Below, one piece after another: positions 11,893-23,740 of a DNA stretch of 64,000 nucleotides. The notes under the pieces are model-generated. The model did not search any database. It had not been told where the DNA came from and saw only the letters and a program-made list of their open reading frames with translations. The stretch comes from Pterobdella sp. o SKG-2022 (lineage: Eukaryota; Annelida; Clitellata; Hirudinida; Piscicolidae): assembly GCA_964035795.1 (NCBI GenBank), contig OZ038322.1, positions 13,036,038 through 13,100,037 of the forward strand, in the 5' to 3' direction. The position numbers and the translations under genes were made by a program. Every line of letters starts with the position of its first letter. The stretch's first letter is position 1.

Positions 11893-14800
11893 CTATTCCG
11901 TAGCTTCTATGCCGTCTTCTTCACACAAAGCATATGCCTCTTCAGCCATGGCAAACAGCTTTGTAGCCAACTTGCCTTTCATGAATTCCATCGCTGCTTC
12001 TGCTGCTTCAGTGTATAAGTCTCCTATAGTTGTGTTAAGTTATAAAGTGTGATGAGATGTTTTAAGTTATCAAATGTATTTAGTTGTGTTATCAAGTTTA
12101 AGATTAGGGTCAAGTTATCCATTGTAATGATATGCGTTGAATTATAATACCAAAATAATCAATATATATATGATTGATGAACTTTTGTGTAAAATCATTA
12201 GGAAATTTCTTTTTGGAAAAACACATTTTTACGTTGAGTGTTTTATATTTCTTCATATTTTATATTAAAATTGTGCAGATTTCTGATAGTTTTGCCCAAT
12301 AGTCGATAAGTTCAAACTTGAAAAATATAATTCATCGTCAATGACTTATCGATATAAAAATATTATAACAGTATTTCATACTGAAACCTTCATTTTATCT
12401 AAAGCAAAAAAGTGAATTATTTATCATAAAAACGCAATGGATCTAAGCGCCATTGTTATAATCGATAATGAAATCAACCAAAAGTACAATAAAGCTTCAA
12501 ATAAAATTATAGTGACATAAACTCCAAAAGTTTTTAGAGAACAATTTCCCTTAACTCACCGGCTTTCCTGGGCTCTTTCGCCATTAGACCAAATCCCCCT
12601 TGCAAACACATATCAGCTATGCGGCTTTGGATTTCATAAGCAGGGTGGTCAATTGATGCATCTGAATTGAAGTGATCTTCTTCGTTGTCAGCCACTAGCA
12701 TGGCTCTCTCGTACCAACCTATCGCCTCTTTGTAGTTTTTGTCGCTAAGGGAGTAGGAATTAGCTTGATAATTTTTGATGGTTTTTATATTACTTTTTGA
12801 ATATAGAAATACTCTTATTAAAAATTATTAAAAAAATCAAAATGTCATTCATTATGATGATTTACCAAAAAATATGCTCAACATGAAAAGGGATATTGTA
12901 AGAAATTATCGATTTATAATCTTTCACATTTCTAAGTAAATGAAAGATTATCATTTTCACATTTTTGAAATTTTGAATGCATAATTTAATTCAAATAAAA
13001 TAAATAAAAAACAAACCTTTCCGCTTTAAAACAAAACTTTATACACAACACGTACTAAACCGAAGATATTAAACTAATAAACTAACATACTCGCCACAAA
13101 CGACAGTGTTTACCAAAAAAAGAATTATAAAATACTTACAGCTCATCACCGGCATACAGACAATCAGCAAGAAGCAGCATGGCTCGTCTGTCTCCTTGCT
13201 CTGCAGCCTTCTTCATGTACTCCCATCCCTTTGCTGTATCCGTGTCCTTTAGCTATTGTAGTGTGATGGGTGTGTGGTTAATTGAAAAAAAAACCTTAAT
13301 ATAACATTTGTGCAAACGGTTGAGAAGATTTATGTTATATATACAAAACATATATGTTAATAATAAATAAGCTGTTTTTTCTGAGCCTGAAACTAGTCAA
13401 CACAAAACACTTTTTTTCAAATTTATCAAAATATTACAAAGTAGTCGAGTTTACATTATCACATTATTATATTATATGTTCGTGTTTATCCTATGTTTAT
13501 AGACATCACGTTTTTAACAAATTTTTTCCATATTTTCCTGTCTTGAAACATTTCTTCTATTTGTTCTGAGTTTAAGTTTGTGTCTCTTAAGATAGACTTC
13601 CACCATGTAAGAGGGGGTCTTCCTCGCTTTTTTTCCTCGCATTATCACATACATCAGCGTTTTATATTGGACAAATGAACTCGAATTAAAATAAATAATT
13701 GCACTTTTTATGAAGCTCTCTTTGGCATTTAAACAAGCAATTATACACATTGATGAAATTGATGGACTAACAGAAATACTTGAAAGGACATCATGGGGCT
13801 TATTGAGGAATATTTCAGCTAGAGTTAATGAAGCCTCGTATATACCCAGGTTTGATGCCTGCATTGTAAATGAATTATTACTATGTTTATAAAAATTATT
13901 TTTTGTCATGGAATCTTGGAAAGAAAAAAACAAATTTTAAAGCTGAGATGAAAAAATTATTTTTAATGCATATGCATGAAACGTTATTGAAGAAAAGTTA
14001 CATAGGCATGAAACGTTATTGAAGAAAAGTTACATAGGCATGAAATAAAAAACTATAAAAATATGATGGAAAGAATATTGAATGGGCCATACAATTTTTG
14101 ACGAATAGATAACAATCAACAGTTTACACAAACAAATCATTAAATAATTGATAGTCTTATACTAAGGCTCTAGCAGTAAAAAACAAATTATTTATTGAAT
14201 TAACGAGTATTTTGTATAAATTTAAATTAATAATCGGTTATTAAAAAATCTATAGAAAAAGTAAAAATATCGTAAAAATGTATAAAATTTATGACATAAT
14301 GTGATGTACCTGTTGCTCGTGGTACACTGACGCCTTATAGTCAATGCAGTGGCCTTTGCTCACAAACCTGCCAATCTCATGGTACTTAGCCATTTCATGG
14401 TGGATCTGCATATAAATTAAAAACTTAATTTAGTTGATGGGTCAATGAAGCAATTCATTTATGATAACGTGGTAATTTGTTTAGATAGAAAGATTTGATG
14501 TGAAATCCGTTTCAAAATCAACATATAACAGTTTATGGTGATGTTGTTCCTGAAACTTACCAGTCCCAAAATAGAGTTCCCTTTCAAAGCATTCTTGGCT
14601 ACCCTTCCCATTTCTATTAACACACATGATGGTCTAGCTCCTCTCTTCACAGCCCGCTGAAAATTTAACCTCTCCTCCTCCTTGACAAGAAATAATGAAA
14701 GAAAATTAGAATGAAATACAAACAATAAAACTTTATAAAACATTTTATACCAAATTTTATGAATGCTTCAAAACCTAGAGTACCTCAGTGAGAGTGTTTG

Positions 14801-17800
14801 CAGAAGAGCCGTCAGAACCACTGAGGAACCTACCACGGTGGATCCTTTCTGATGAGCCAGGCGATGCTATGCCTTCATCCCTTTAGATCATATATTATAA
14901 CATCAAATTTTTGCCTCAAAACACGAATCAAACATAATTAAGTAGAAAACATTTAGATTTTTCAACATAAAAGCAGTAAAAGCTTTCAAAAGGAAGGATT
15001 GTAAGAAGATATTTTCTCAAAGAACCTAAGCTCATCGTTATTGATGACGATGATTTTAACGATATAATATTGTCAATAAAACTCTTACTCGTTTTCTTCT
15101 TCATTTTTCTCTTCTTCTTTGACTTCTGAAAAAAATTTTTTTGAATGTAAAAACCTATTTTTAAATAACCTTACAAATGTTATTCCCCATACAGTTTTTA
15201 TCAAATCAGATCGAAAAAAATTACATACTAAACAACATACAACTACGCTACCCTATTGAATTTAAACAAAACTTGATGGCATGCACAGACCAGGAATAGG
15301 CAGATTCATCCAAGGAGGACTGCCTATCTCAACGTGATCCTCGATCCCCCTCACTTGGGTATTTGGAGTCTGAGGGTATGACGTAAATATCCTTTAAGTT
15401 CGCATAAAAACATCAGAAAAAATAATTATTAACAATAAATAGTTTAACCAAATTGTATTTCTAGGTTTATTTCTTAAAATTTTTTTTGAAACTTGAAATT
15501 TAAAGTTAAATTAACCTCAAAGTTTACACTAGAGCTGAGGGTGTTTGTGTTGTTCACCTCACCATCGTCATTTTCACACAGGTTCTCAGCTTCCCATACC
15601 AATCGTTTATAATTCAACCCATCAAATTCTTTATGTCCATTGTATAAGTCAAAAGCCTGAAGTCCTAAAGAAACACATATAGCATTGCAATGGTGTGAAT
15701 GAAAAAACAAAGCCATTCCTCGGATTCCCAGATTTCCTTCTCCGTATTTAACTCCATCAAACGTGTGAATTTGTGGGTCAGTCCACAAATCACCAACTCC
15801 TTGAATATCCACCACTATAGCTGTATGTGCTGCTCGCTCAAAAGTGAAGTGACTGAAAGCCTACAGAGGGTATTAACGTATATAAACAAATGATATATTT
15901 TTTGCATTTCATTTTCGGCCCATATAACTCAAAAGTAGAGCATTAGATGAATTATCTAGTTACTGGGTTCAATCCCACGTGGGCCAAAAATTAGCACCTG
16001 TTCCTCAGTACATTTTTGTTACATTAAATTTGTAGCAAGCGCTTTGATCTATACGGAAAAGCGCTTTATAAAGACCAGATTACGTTAAATTTATAACTTA
16101 AAAGTTTGAATACTTTTATGAATTTGAAATAATGCAACATATAACCCTACCTGGGGTGTCATTCTGACATTTTCTTCAACAAATCCTGAGTTGGAATTAT
16201 ACTTTATGTAGTCCCCATCAATGAAGTTTTCCAAGTGGTAGAGGGGGTGCCCATCTCGATCAATAAACTCTAGCACAGACATTTCTATTATGTCTACCTT
16301 CAATTTTTATTGAAAATGAAATGTTCAAAAAAGTTTTTATATTTTTAAAAAGCTATATAAAATTCAGGTTATTAAAAAACATACAATAAATCTAAAAAAA
16401 TATTTCAGAAGATATTTTTTTGAATATTTGACAAATCATTGTTTTTCCAATTTTTAAAAAATTAGACATTTAACTAGTAGGTTCATAAACATAATGATCA
16501 AACCAAATAAGATACAAATTTATTGGGCACCTGTTTGGGAGGGTGGTGCCTGTTGTACTCTTCTCCCCATAACTTTGCATCCATCTGCAACTGAACATCT
16601 TCAAAATATACTTTCCTGAAAACATTTGAATTTTTAAAGCACTATTGATGCCATGATTTTATTATTAGGCTTCGAGATCTTGATTGAAAAAACTATGAAG
16701 TTCCTATAAAAATATTCCTTTTGAGCTATACCTCTCAACATCTTCCATATACTTTTTTGCTACACAATTTCTAGCTTGAGAAGTCCATCTCAAACCCTGA
16801 TCAGCCGCCATTCTTTGCCTTCAATCATTGATGTCATTAGAAAAATCATAAGAATTTTGGGAAATTAATTAATAGAACTTTTAACTTTGACAGTATTCAT
16901 AAAAATGTATAACATTTACATCACTTCTAAAATACTCAAATGTTTTTCATCTTTCACTCTTGGTAATTTCTTGCTGTAAAAAATTTTTTATTAATTTTAT
17001 CAAAAAAAAAATAATAAAATATATTTTGCTTTTTTATTCGTGAAAATTCCATATAAACATGTGCATATATTAGTAAATAATGCTGCACCAAAAGTGTGCC
17101 TAAGAGTATTCTAATGGATAGTATCAAAATCCAATTATTTTATATTTAATGACAAGGTTGAGCTTTCACTAATGATTAAAATGCAAATTTATAGCTATGA
17201 ACATAATTACTCACAGTCTATAGCAGCTTCTCATAGCTCCAGCATTGAATTCCTTAGAGAAAATAATTTCATAATTTCAAATGCCATAATTTTGTTTGTT
17301 TTTTTACATAAATTGATCTTAAAACTTACTAGTGAAAATAGATGCAATGAAGCTTTTACATCATTATAATTGTATGAATATAAAAATGAATCTTAAAATC
17401 ACAACCTTAGTTTCCATCTTCACAACCACTTCATTCACATGCCATTTTTTAGTCAGTGCATTATATCTGAAGTTTCCACCAAAAATTTTTCATTGAAGTG
17501 AAAATTTTGAATGTAACTCAAGGTTATATTAATTTGATTTTGTTAATTTTTTCAGGTTACTTTGAAATAATTCTTCAACATAAAAACAATACAAAACCTG
17601 TGTCTTAGAGCTCTTTCAGCAGGGTATGAATGCAGATGAAATTTTTTCCATGGATCTTGTATACTATGAACTTTTTTAAATGCCCCTTTCCATCTTAAAA
17701 TTTTTTTAAAAATTATCTCAATGTACTTGCTGTGCTCAAGTTTTTGTCTAAACTAAAACCTTGCAATAGGAGTATTTTCTTCGATTTTCGTTGGAGAATG

Positions 17801-18109
17801 TTGAGAAGATAAAACATCAACACCACTGTCTTGTCTATCATGACTACGAGCAAAACTAAAAATTGAACTCCCTTGTAGTATTGAACGCCTTTTTTGACGA
17901 AGCGTTATTTTTAGCTTGCATTTTTCTACATTAAAACGGTTTTTAGCATTATTTGTAGTTTTGATGGTGTTGAGATTATCTGCGCCGTTAATATTTGGCA
18001 ATGCATCTAAGTCAGTTAAAGAAAAAATCATGAAATTTTCATCATCTTCTTCCAATTCTTCACTGTTTCCAGAATTGGAAGGAAATTCATGCAAAGTCGT
18101 TTCTGACAT
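11893..18109 (-). CDS. EEF2K: Eukaryotic elongation factor 2 kinase (alpha-kinase), about 18 exons
   Basis: Atypical alpha-kinase that phosphorylates eEF2 to slow translation elongation, activated by calmodulin. First exon 17760-18109 (MSETTLHEF start; an in-frame ATG lies upstream at 18145) is acidic and Ser-rich. The next exon (17598-17693) carries the calmodulin-binding segment WKGAFKK...DPWKKFHLHSYPAERALRHR. Kinase domain: GAMRSCYR (17214-17254), CVAKKYM with the ATP-binding Lys (16740-16812), WGEEYNRHHPPKQ (16533-16617), HLENFIDGDYIKYNSNSGFV (16151-16297), VVDIQGVGDLWTDPQIHT and GEGNLGIRGMALFF (15516-15861). The HSHHCNAIC stretch supplies zinc-binding His/Cys. SEL1-like helical repeats follow (14560-14683, 14308-14405, 13760-13870, 13140-13253, 12560-12750). 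The last exon (11893-12025) encodes GDLYTEAAEAAMEFMKGKLA, close to the conserved eEF2K C-terminus that helps recruit eEF2. The catalytic core looks intact. The linker after the kinase domain differs from the vertebrate one (see findings). Confidence 0.93.
13974..14037. repeat. Tandem duplication of a 32-bp unit
   Basis: Two identical 32-bp units (13974-14005 and 14006-14037) starting GCATGAAACGTTATTG, followed by the first bases of a third. It lies in an eEF2K intron. Perfect identity suggests a recent slippage or duplication. Confidence 0.9.
15917..16075 (+). mobile_element. tRNA-derived SINE, copy 1 (in eEF2K intron)
   Basis: The 5' part is tRNA-like: GGCCCAT acceptor strand, AACTCAAAAGTAGAGC D-arm/A-box, GGGTTCAATCCCACG B-box region and GTGGGCC 3' acceptor strand. 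The T loop is one base short and the anticodon arm is weak, so it is not a functional tRNA. It continues into an unrelated body (AATTAGCACCTGTTCC) and a tail AAGCGCTTTGATCTATACGG then AAAAGCGCTTTATAAAGA. The same head-body-tail order recurs on the minus strand at 43648-43822, which defines a SINE family. It is inserted in the intron between two kinase-domain exons of eEF2K, in the antisense direction relative to that gene. Confidence 0.75.
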
Positions 18110-19789
18110 TGCGGTTAGTTTAATGATGTCGGAATAATAGTGCAAGTCTAAAATGCATAAAATACTGATAAAATATTTTTTACATGTATTCTCTAAAATC
18201 TTGACGCTTATATTTGAAACATTCCAATTTTAAACTAGGTCTAGGCAAGTTCAGGAAGTTCAACTTTTAGTGTACCTTTAAATGTTTTTACTAGCCAAGC
18301 GCACCATAAATACATAAATCATTAGTAAGTATAATTTGTTATATTAATTATTTTAAAATAAAAGCATTCAAATTGTTTATTTTTTTAACTTCAAAGTAAA
18401 TTATGTACACAATTAATATGATAAAATCGAAAAACACTAGATTTTATTTATCTTAATTAATAAAACAAATAATTAATGAATAACCATTTTGAAAGTTAGA
18501 AAAGGCTATTAAGCTGTTAAATCGAAAGTTGACATTGTTTTTTGTTTGGATCTTCAAAAACTCTTTCATAAAAATATCATAAAAAAACATATAATAAACT
18601 ATATTACTTTACTAAAAAAACTAAAATAATTTAATTAAAATAAAATGATAAAAAAAACTGAATAAAATATGTTAATATCAATTGAAATAAAATAGAAACT
18701 TCTGAAGCTCCTAGAATTTAATATCTAAGCTTTACTATGCTTTCTTGTTGTTTAATCAAAAATAAAAACAGATCAAGAAAATATATAAATGTAAAATAAA
18801 TTGTAAATGAAATAAATGACATTAATCATGAAAGATTCTTTAAACGAAACGAAAGGCCTTGTTTAGTAAAGTTATTCTTAAATCCAAACCATGTTATAAT
18901 AGTAGAATTTAAAGGTTTTTTTTTTTCATTTTAAATGCAAAAGACATATTACATTTAAATTTTTTATTGATAACAATTTTTATTTTTGTTATTTTCACAT
19001 ATTAAAAGTAAAATAATGAATTATCATATTCATAATAATTGAAACCATTGAAAAATTGAAACTGACCAAACCCAACATACAGTGTTCAGAGATACAAAAA
19101 TTGTGACTACATTAATGAAATGGTAAAATTTAAACAAAAAATTGTAAACTTAAAAAAAGCGATAGGTATTTGGAAAACATATTTATAATATTAATCGTGA
19201 TGGAACTGTAAAAAAATTATGATTAAGCACTTGAATAATAGTTATATACATTCTGAAATGTGAATTGCATTTTGTATATCCAATAACCTGTTATAACAAT
19301 AATGATGAAACGGTAACGTGAACAAACTTTCAAATTAAAAGAAATGGTTAAATGAAAATTTTGCTTGATAAAGAAGCGCTTTTGATTCGAAGAAGTAAAC
19401 AATGAAAGGTTTAGAATGCTTTTCAAGTCACAGATTTTCGATTCAAAATAGAAATCTGATGGAGCTTCTTTGAATCGAAAAGCCTCGTTAACAAACGATT
19501 CAAACATTCCACGTTTTCTTCTATCGCTTTAAGCTTCAATTATTACAATGGTTATGAAATAGTGTCAAAATGAAATTTTTTTTTAAACTAAAATAACCAA
19601 TTGAATGGCAAAGGCTATACAAACTATCAAAGCTACAGTAAATTTTTTAAAATTGGTTCTACAAATCTGTAATTATCTTTTAGATCGTGTCTTTACAACA
19701 CTATTGCTAAAAATCTAATAACCAATACTTATCTTGATAATAATATGTAATCTATATATCAAGGCAATATGAAAACCCTTCAAGCCTTA
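18110..19789. other. Intergenic region without recognisable gene
   Basis: 1.7 kb of very AT-rich sequence between the 5' end of eEF2K and the stop codon of the 1316-codon ORF, both on the minus strand. It should contain the eEF2K promoter and the 3' UTR of the upstream gene. The short ORFs here have no recognisable features. Confidence 0.55.
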
Positions 19790-22700
19790 TCAAGCCCTTG
19801 TGAAATACTTCCATGGAGGTCTGATAAGCTGCTTTTTGTCGCTCAATTTAGAATTTTTTTGTGTTTTTTCTTTAATATCTTCTATTTTTTTTTCATTTTC
19901 TATCTTTTTTGAGAGATTTGAAAAATTTCTGTATTTTATAGATGAATATACGTTTGGAAATTTAACGTGTTTTTTGTCATGAGTTATAAGCTGGGAGTTT
20001 TTGAATGAGGTTGTTCCTACCAAGCTCATTGACCCATGTCCACTTAAATTCTTTGATTTAGCTGGTCTTACTTCAGTATTTGATGCGTAATAACTTTTAT
20101 TTATTTTACTTTTCAATTGTTTTTCAAAATTCACTTGGCGATTATTGTCTATTTGTTCGCGGTAGTTTCTCGGTTTTGATACCAGGGTATTTTTGGCTGA
20201 ATATTTGGCATCTTTCAATGTTTTGTTGAGTTTTGTAATACCTTTGAGTTGATTGCCAATCTCCATAATATCATTGAGTCTTTTTTGACTTTCGAGTGAC
20301 CTTATTCTAGGACTATGAAAGTTGATCATTTTATTTATAACGACGGGAGGAGACAACGGTTGTTGATTTGTTTTGAAATAATTTTTACTTTTGAGCTTAA
20401 TAGAACTGTTATTACGTTGAGATTCATTTTTCAACTCTGAAACAAAACTTTTTAATGGTTTTAAACTCTTGAGTTTCGATTTGGTGTTAATCGTCTTGTT
20501 TTTGGAAAACTCATTGCTAGTATATTGTGAACCAGAATTTTTAAACTCAGTTCTGTTAGCTTTGAATGAATCGAACAAGCGTTTTTGTCGTTGTTTGAAT
20601 AAATCATTGTATTCTTTCAATCGTTGTCTGGTTTCATTCATGGGAGGTTTGGGAGGATCAGAAATTCTGGGTTTTGTTTTAGGGATTGTGACTTTAGATT
20701 TTATTGTGCTGTTCAATTTGTTTGATATTAAATTTTGAATTTGAGTTTTCACAAAAGGCTTGTTATTTTGATTCAGAGTATGAAAATTTTTGGGTTTTGA
20801 TGGTTTCGTTAAAAATTCTTTTTTTGAAAGATTTTTTATAATCTTTTCAGCTTTTTCCTTCTTTCGGTTTTCAATTTTTTTATAAACCTCAAACAATCTT
20901 TCAAGTTTCCTATTAACCACAGGAATTTCTTCAATAGGAAGACTTTCATCATCTTTGAAAGGGATTTTGTCAAAGTCCGTCCAACATCCTGTACTGCTAC
21001 TACTGGTACTTAAGCTGTTTGTACTTTCTTTAAATTCTTCTCTGAAGCTTTGCATTTTGTTTTGCCAATCCTCAAACGTTTCTAGTCTCTCTATGTTTTC
21101 TCTCACATATCCTATTCCAGCGTCTTTAGAATTTTTAGTTTTTTTCTTTCCATCAACGCTAGCTGATCTGCTTATTTTCCGTTTATTTTTCAGACAATCA
21201 TCATTTTTCGGGATACTTCTGGTTATATGATAGACTTCATTGTCATCATCACTTACATAACCAGAAGTTAAAGAATTATTCATGTAACTTCTATTTGATG
21301 ATCTTTTTGAATTTTTATTTTTGATTAACTTCTTATTGTTTTCGTGATTTATTAAATTTGACAATTCATTACTAGCATCATCATAACAGCTGGAAGTCGA
21401 ACTACTTTCTGACGATGCTGATAATTTTCTATCTTCAATTCCAGTGTTAAAGTTTGTGTTACTTTCTTCGTATTCATCAGCTGAGTTTGTGCCTTCCAAT
21501 TTCTTAGACTTTTTAGCATAGTTTTTGCCAATCAAAGATGATTTATTTTTTTTATTCCCATTTTCTGTTATGCTTTTGGTTGATTGCTTACCTTTTGATT
21601 GAGTATTTTTCAGTTTGGCTTTTGAGTTTTTGGGATCACATGTGTTAGATGAGTCCCCATTCATTTGATTGTTTCTAAATATTTGATCTTTCATACTTTT
21701 TGTTAAGGTTGGTATTTTTGATTTTAGAAAATATATTTTTAGTTTGTTCTTAGCTTCATCTAATTGATTTTTGTCGTAGAAAAAAGAAGGTTTCAAAGCT
21801 GGTATCATCGAGCCGTTGTCGTTTTTTCTGCGGTGTTTATTATCTAGAGATCTAGTTCGGAATACATTATTTTGTTCTTTGTTTATAATACTAGTACCAA
21901 TCTCATTTTGATTAGGTTGATAGGTATTCAACTTCTTTTTAAAATCGTTATAATCAGCATTATTGTTACTAGGGATAGTTAAACAAAGATTAAGATTTTG
22001 GCTATTTCTTGATCTAGTCAAATTTCGAGAGTTTGGATTCAAATTTTTACTATTATACTTGGTAAGCTGCGTCTGTTCAACAACATTTTGATTGTTGACT
22101 ACATCAATATTTTTTTCATTCAAATCAGTTTCACGGTTTATTTCATACGTAGTGTTAGAGTATACTATAGTTTTATCGTTCGATTCAGCATCACTTTTTA
22201 AAGGGCTCAAAGTATTTTTGAAGTCGTTATGTTCCTCGGAGTTATAAGATGAATATTTTTTGAGAATGCTTGAAAGAGTTGTTTCTTTAGACAACCTTCT
22301 TGTTTTTGGCATCGGTATTAAAGTAACAGTAACAGATTTTGTTGTTGGTTTAGAAGAAGTAATGGTTGTAGTGTTGGAAGTCGAGATGAAACTGCTCAAA
22401 AAATGTTTTCTAATGGGAATTAAAGATTTGCCTTTCAAACTATTTATTGATGAAGTTGTTGACGTAGTTGATAAGGTGCTTGTAGGAAAAGTTAATACTT
22501 GAGTTGATAAAAACTCCGTCGTATTGGAAAAGGGCGAATGCAAAGAAGACCCAGTTGAAAGAGTTGTCGTTGAGAAAGTTGTCAAAAAAAAGGTTGTTGT
22601 CGCTATAGTTGATGTAGAGATACAACAAGTTATCGCTAAAGTATTAACTGTTGATACGGAAGTCTCTTGGTTAGAAATATTTTCCATCAACGATTGCGAG

Positions 22701-23740
22701 AAAAAAGTATTTGTTGTATAGGAAAGGTTATCTGATGAAGAAGATGAAGTTACACTGAAAGAATCTGATAGACGTGTTTGGTCTAAAGAAAAATGATTCA
22801 TATGAGTCGATGAAGTTTGAGCTAAACCGATTTTTGCAACAGTATTAACTTTCTTAAAGTTTTCTTCAGACTTTTCAGAGCTTAAATTTTGCTTTTCAAA
22901 AACAAGTTCACAATTTTCCAAATTTTTTTCAGCTTTCAAACAACTTTCGTCTTCATTATTTGATTCTTTATTGTTTGGATGATGATCGTTATCATTGTCT
23001 CTTTTTCTAATGACAACCCCGTCATTAATACATTTTTTGTTTTCAGATTCCTTCACCACAGCCGTGATATTCTCCACAAACAATTTATCGGAGTTTTGGG
23101 AAGAATTATTTTGCAGTATACCTTTGTGATCTGTTTCTACATCAGTTTTATCAAATAACTTATGGTTTTCATTCTTCAAAGTTTGATCTTCAGTCAAACC
23201 TACAAACTCCTCACATATATGATTACTCGATTCAGCTCTTAGGTTTTCATTATAACGCTCTTGTTCTTCTCGTCTATGAGCTTCTTCCAATTGTACCACG
23301 TCTAAACTGGCGTCATGTGAAGCTGAATCGTTATTAGAATAAGGCTCTTTATTCAAGTTTTGTTTTTCATTTTTATATGATACCGTCCCAGAGTCATAGT
23401 TTGAGGGTTCGTTCTTGTTCAAAGGCGTTTGTTGTCTTATATCATCTGTTTTTTGTATAGAAAATATTTTTTCAAAATTTTCAGGATAAGAATCTTTTTC
23501 GATTGTATGAGAGTAATATTTTTCAAATTCACTATTACCAATTAAAAATTCATTTTTTAATTTTTCAACAAATTGATTGCCATGGTAATTTTCGTTATGA
23601 AAACTCTCAAGAGTCCTGTTATTGTTGTTGTTGTTTGTGTTCATTTCGTTTTCATCAACACTAACGTTGTCTTCTCCAGTCATTGTATCCTTTTGAAAAG
23701 TTTCTGTTTGAGTTTTACTCGTTTCAGTCTCATCGTCCAT
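19790..23740 (-). CDS. Uncharacterised 1316-aa low-complexity, Ser/Thr/Asn/Lys-rich protein
   Basis: One uninterrupted ORF from ATG at 23740 to TGA at 19790-19792. That is unusual among genes here, most of which are cut every 100-400 bp. I do not recognise the family. Residues 1-320 are acidic and rich in Asn, Glu and Ser, with an NNNNNN run. Residues about 330-440 are very Ser/Thr-rich (for example STIATTTFF...TTFSTTTLSTG). Residues 440-1316 are basic with many Lys-Ser and Lys-Asn runs. A compact candidate module at about 900-1000 (ETFEDWQNKMQSFREEF through RKLERLFEVYKKIENRKKE) is predicted helical or coiled-coil by eye. The tail holds KKHVKF, which fits a PP1-docking RVxF pattern, and ends PPWKYFTRA. 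No signal peptide, membrane helix or enzyme motif is visible. The composition suggests a disordered scaffold or cytoskeletal/nuclear protein, but that is inference. Length and lack of stops make it a real coding exon. Confidence 0.75.
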   Translation of the reverse strand: MDDETETSKTQTETFQKDTMTGEDNVSVDENEMNTNNNNNNRTLESFHNENYHGNQFVEKLKNEFLIGNSEFEKYYSHTIEKDSYPENFEKIFSIQKTDDIRQQTPLNKNEPSNYDSGTVSYKNEKQNLNKEPYSNNDSASHDASLDVVQLEEAHRREEQERYNENLRAESSNHICEEFVGLTEDQTLKNENHKLFDKTDVETDHKGILQNNSSQNSDKLFVENITAVVKESENKKCINDGVVIRKRDNDNDHHPNNKESNNEDESCLKAEKNLENCELVFEKQNLSSEKSEENFKKVNTVAKIGLAQTSSTHMNHFSLDQTRLSDSFSVTSSSSSDNLSYTTNTFFSQSLMENISNQETSVSTVNTLAITCCISTSTIATTTFFLTTFSTTTLSTGSSLHSPFSNTTEFLSTQVLTFPTSTLSTTSTTSSINSLKGKSLIPIRKHFLSSFISTSNTTTITSSKPTTKSVTVTLIPMPKTRRLSKETTLSSILKKYSSYNSEEHNDFKNTLSPLKSDAESNDKTIVYSNTTYEINRETDLNEKNIDVVNNQNVVEQTQLTKYNSKNLNPNSRNLTRSRNSQNLNLCLTIPSNNNADYNDFKKKLNTYQPNQNEIGTSIINKEQNNVFRTRSLDNKHRRKNDNGSMIPALKPSFFYDKNQLDEAKNKLKIYFLKSKIPTLTKSMKDQIFRNNQMNGDSSNTCDPKNSKAKLKNTQSKGKQSTKSITENGNKKNKSSLIGKNYAKKSKKLEGTNSADEYEESNTNFNTGIEDRKLSASSESSSTSSCYDDASNELSNLINHENNKKLIKNKNSKRSSNRSYMNNSLTSGYVSDDDNEVYHITRSIPKNDDCLKNKRKISRSASVDGKKKTKNSKDAGIGYVRENIERLETFEDWQNKMQSFREEFKESTNSLSTSSSSTGCWTDFDKIPFKDDESLPIEEIPVVNRKLERLFEVYKKIENRKKEKAEKIIKNLSKKEFLTKPSKPKNFHTLNQNNKPFVKTQIQNLISNKLNSTIKSKVTIPKTKPRISDPPKPPMNETRQRLKEYNDLFKQRQKRLFDSFKANRTEFKNSGSQYTSNEFSKNKTINTKSKLKSLKPLKSFVSELKNESQRNNSSIKLKSKNYFKTNQQPLSPPVVINKMINFHSPRIRSLESQKRLNDIMEIGNQLKGITKLNKTLKDAKYSAKNTLVSKPRNYREQIDNNRQVNFEKQLKSKINKSYYASNTEVRPAKSKNLSGHGSMSLVGTTSFKNSQLITHDKKHVKFPNVYSSIKYRNFSNLSKKIENEKKIEDIKEKTQKNSKLSDKKQLIRPPWKYFTRA

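Noticed and set aside
15917..15986. Candidate tRNA gene
   Set aside because: The T loop is one base short, the anticodon arm pairs poorly, and the sequence continues into a SINE body and tail repeated elsewhere.
19223..19507. 94-codon minus-strand ORF
   Set aside because: No recognisable domain; most likely chance ORF in the 3' flank of the large minus-strand gene.
22260..22721. Plus-strand ORFs rich in Val and Glu opposite the 1316-codon gene
   Set aside because: They are antisense shadows of the Ser/Thr-rich stretch of the minus-strand gene.
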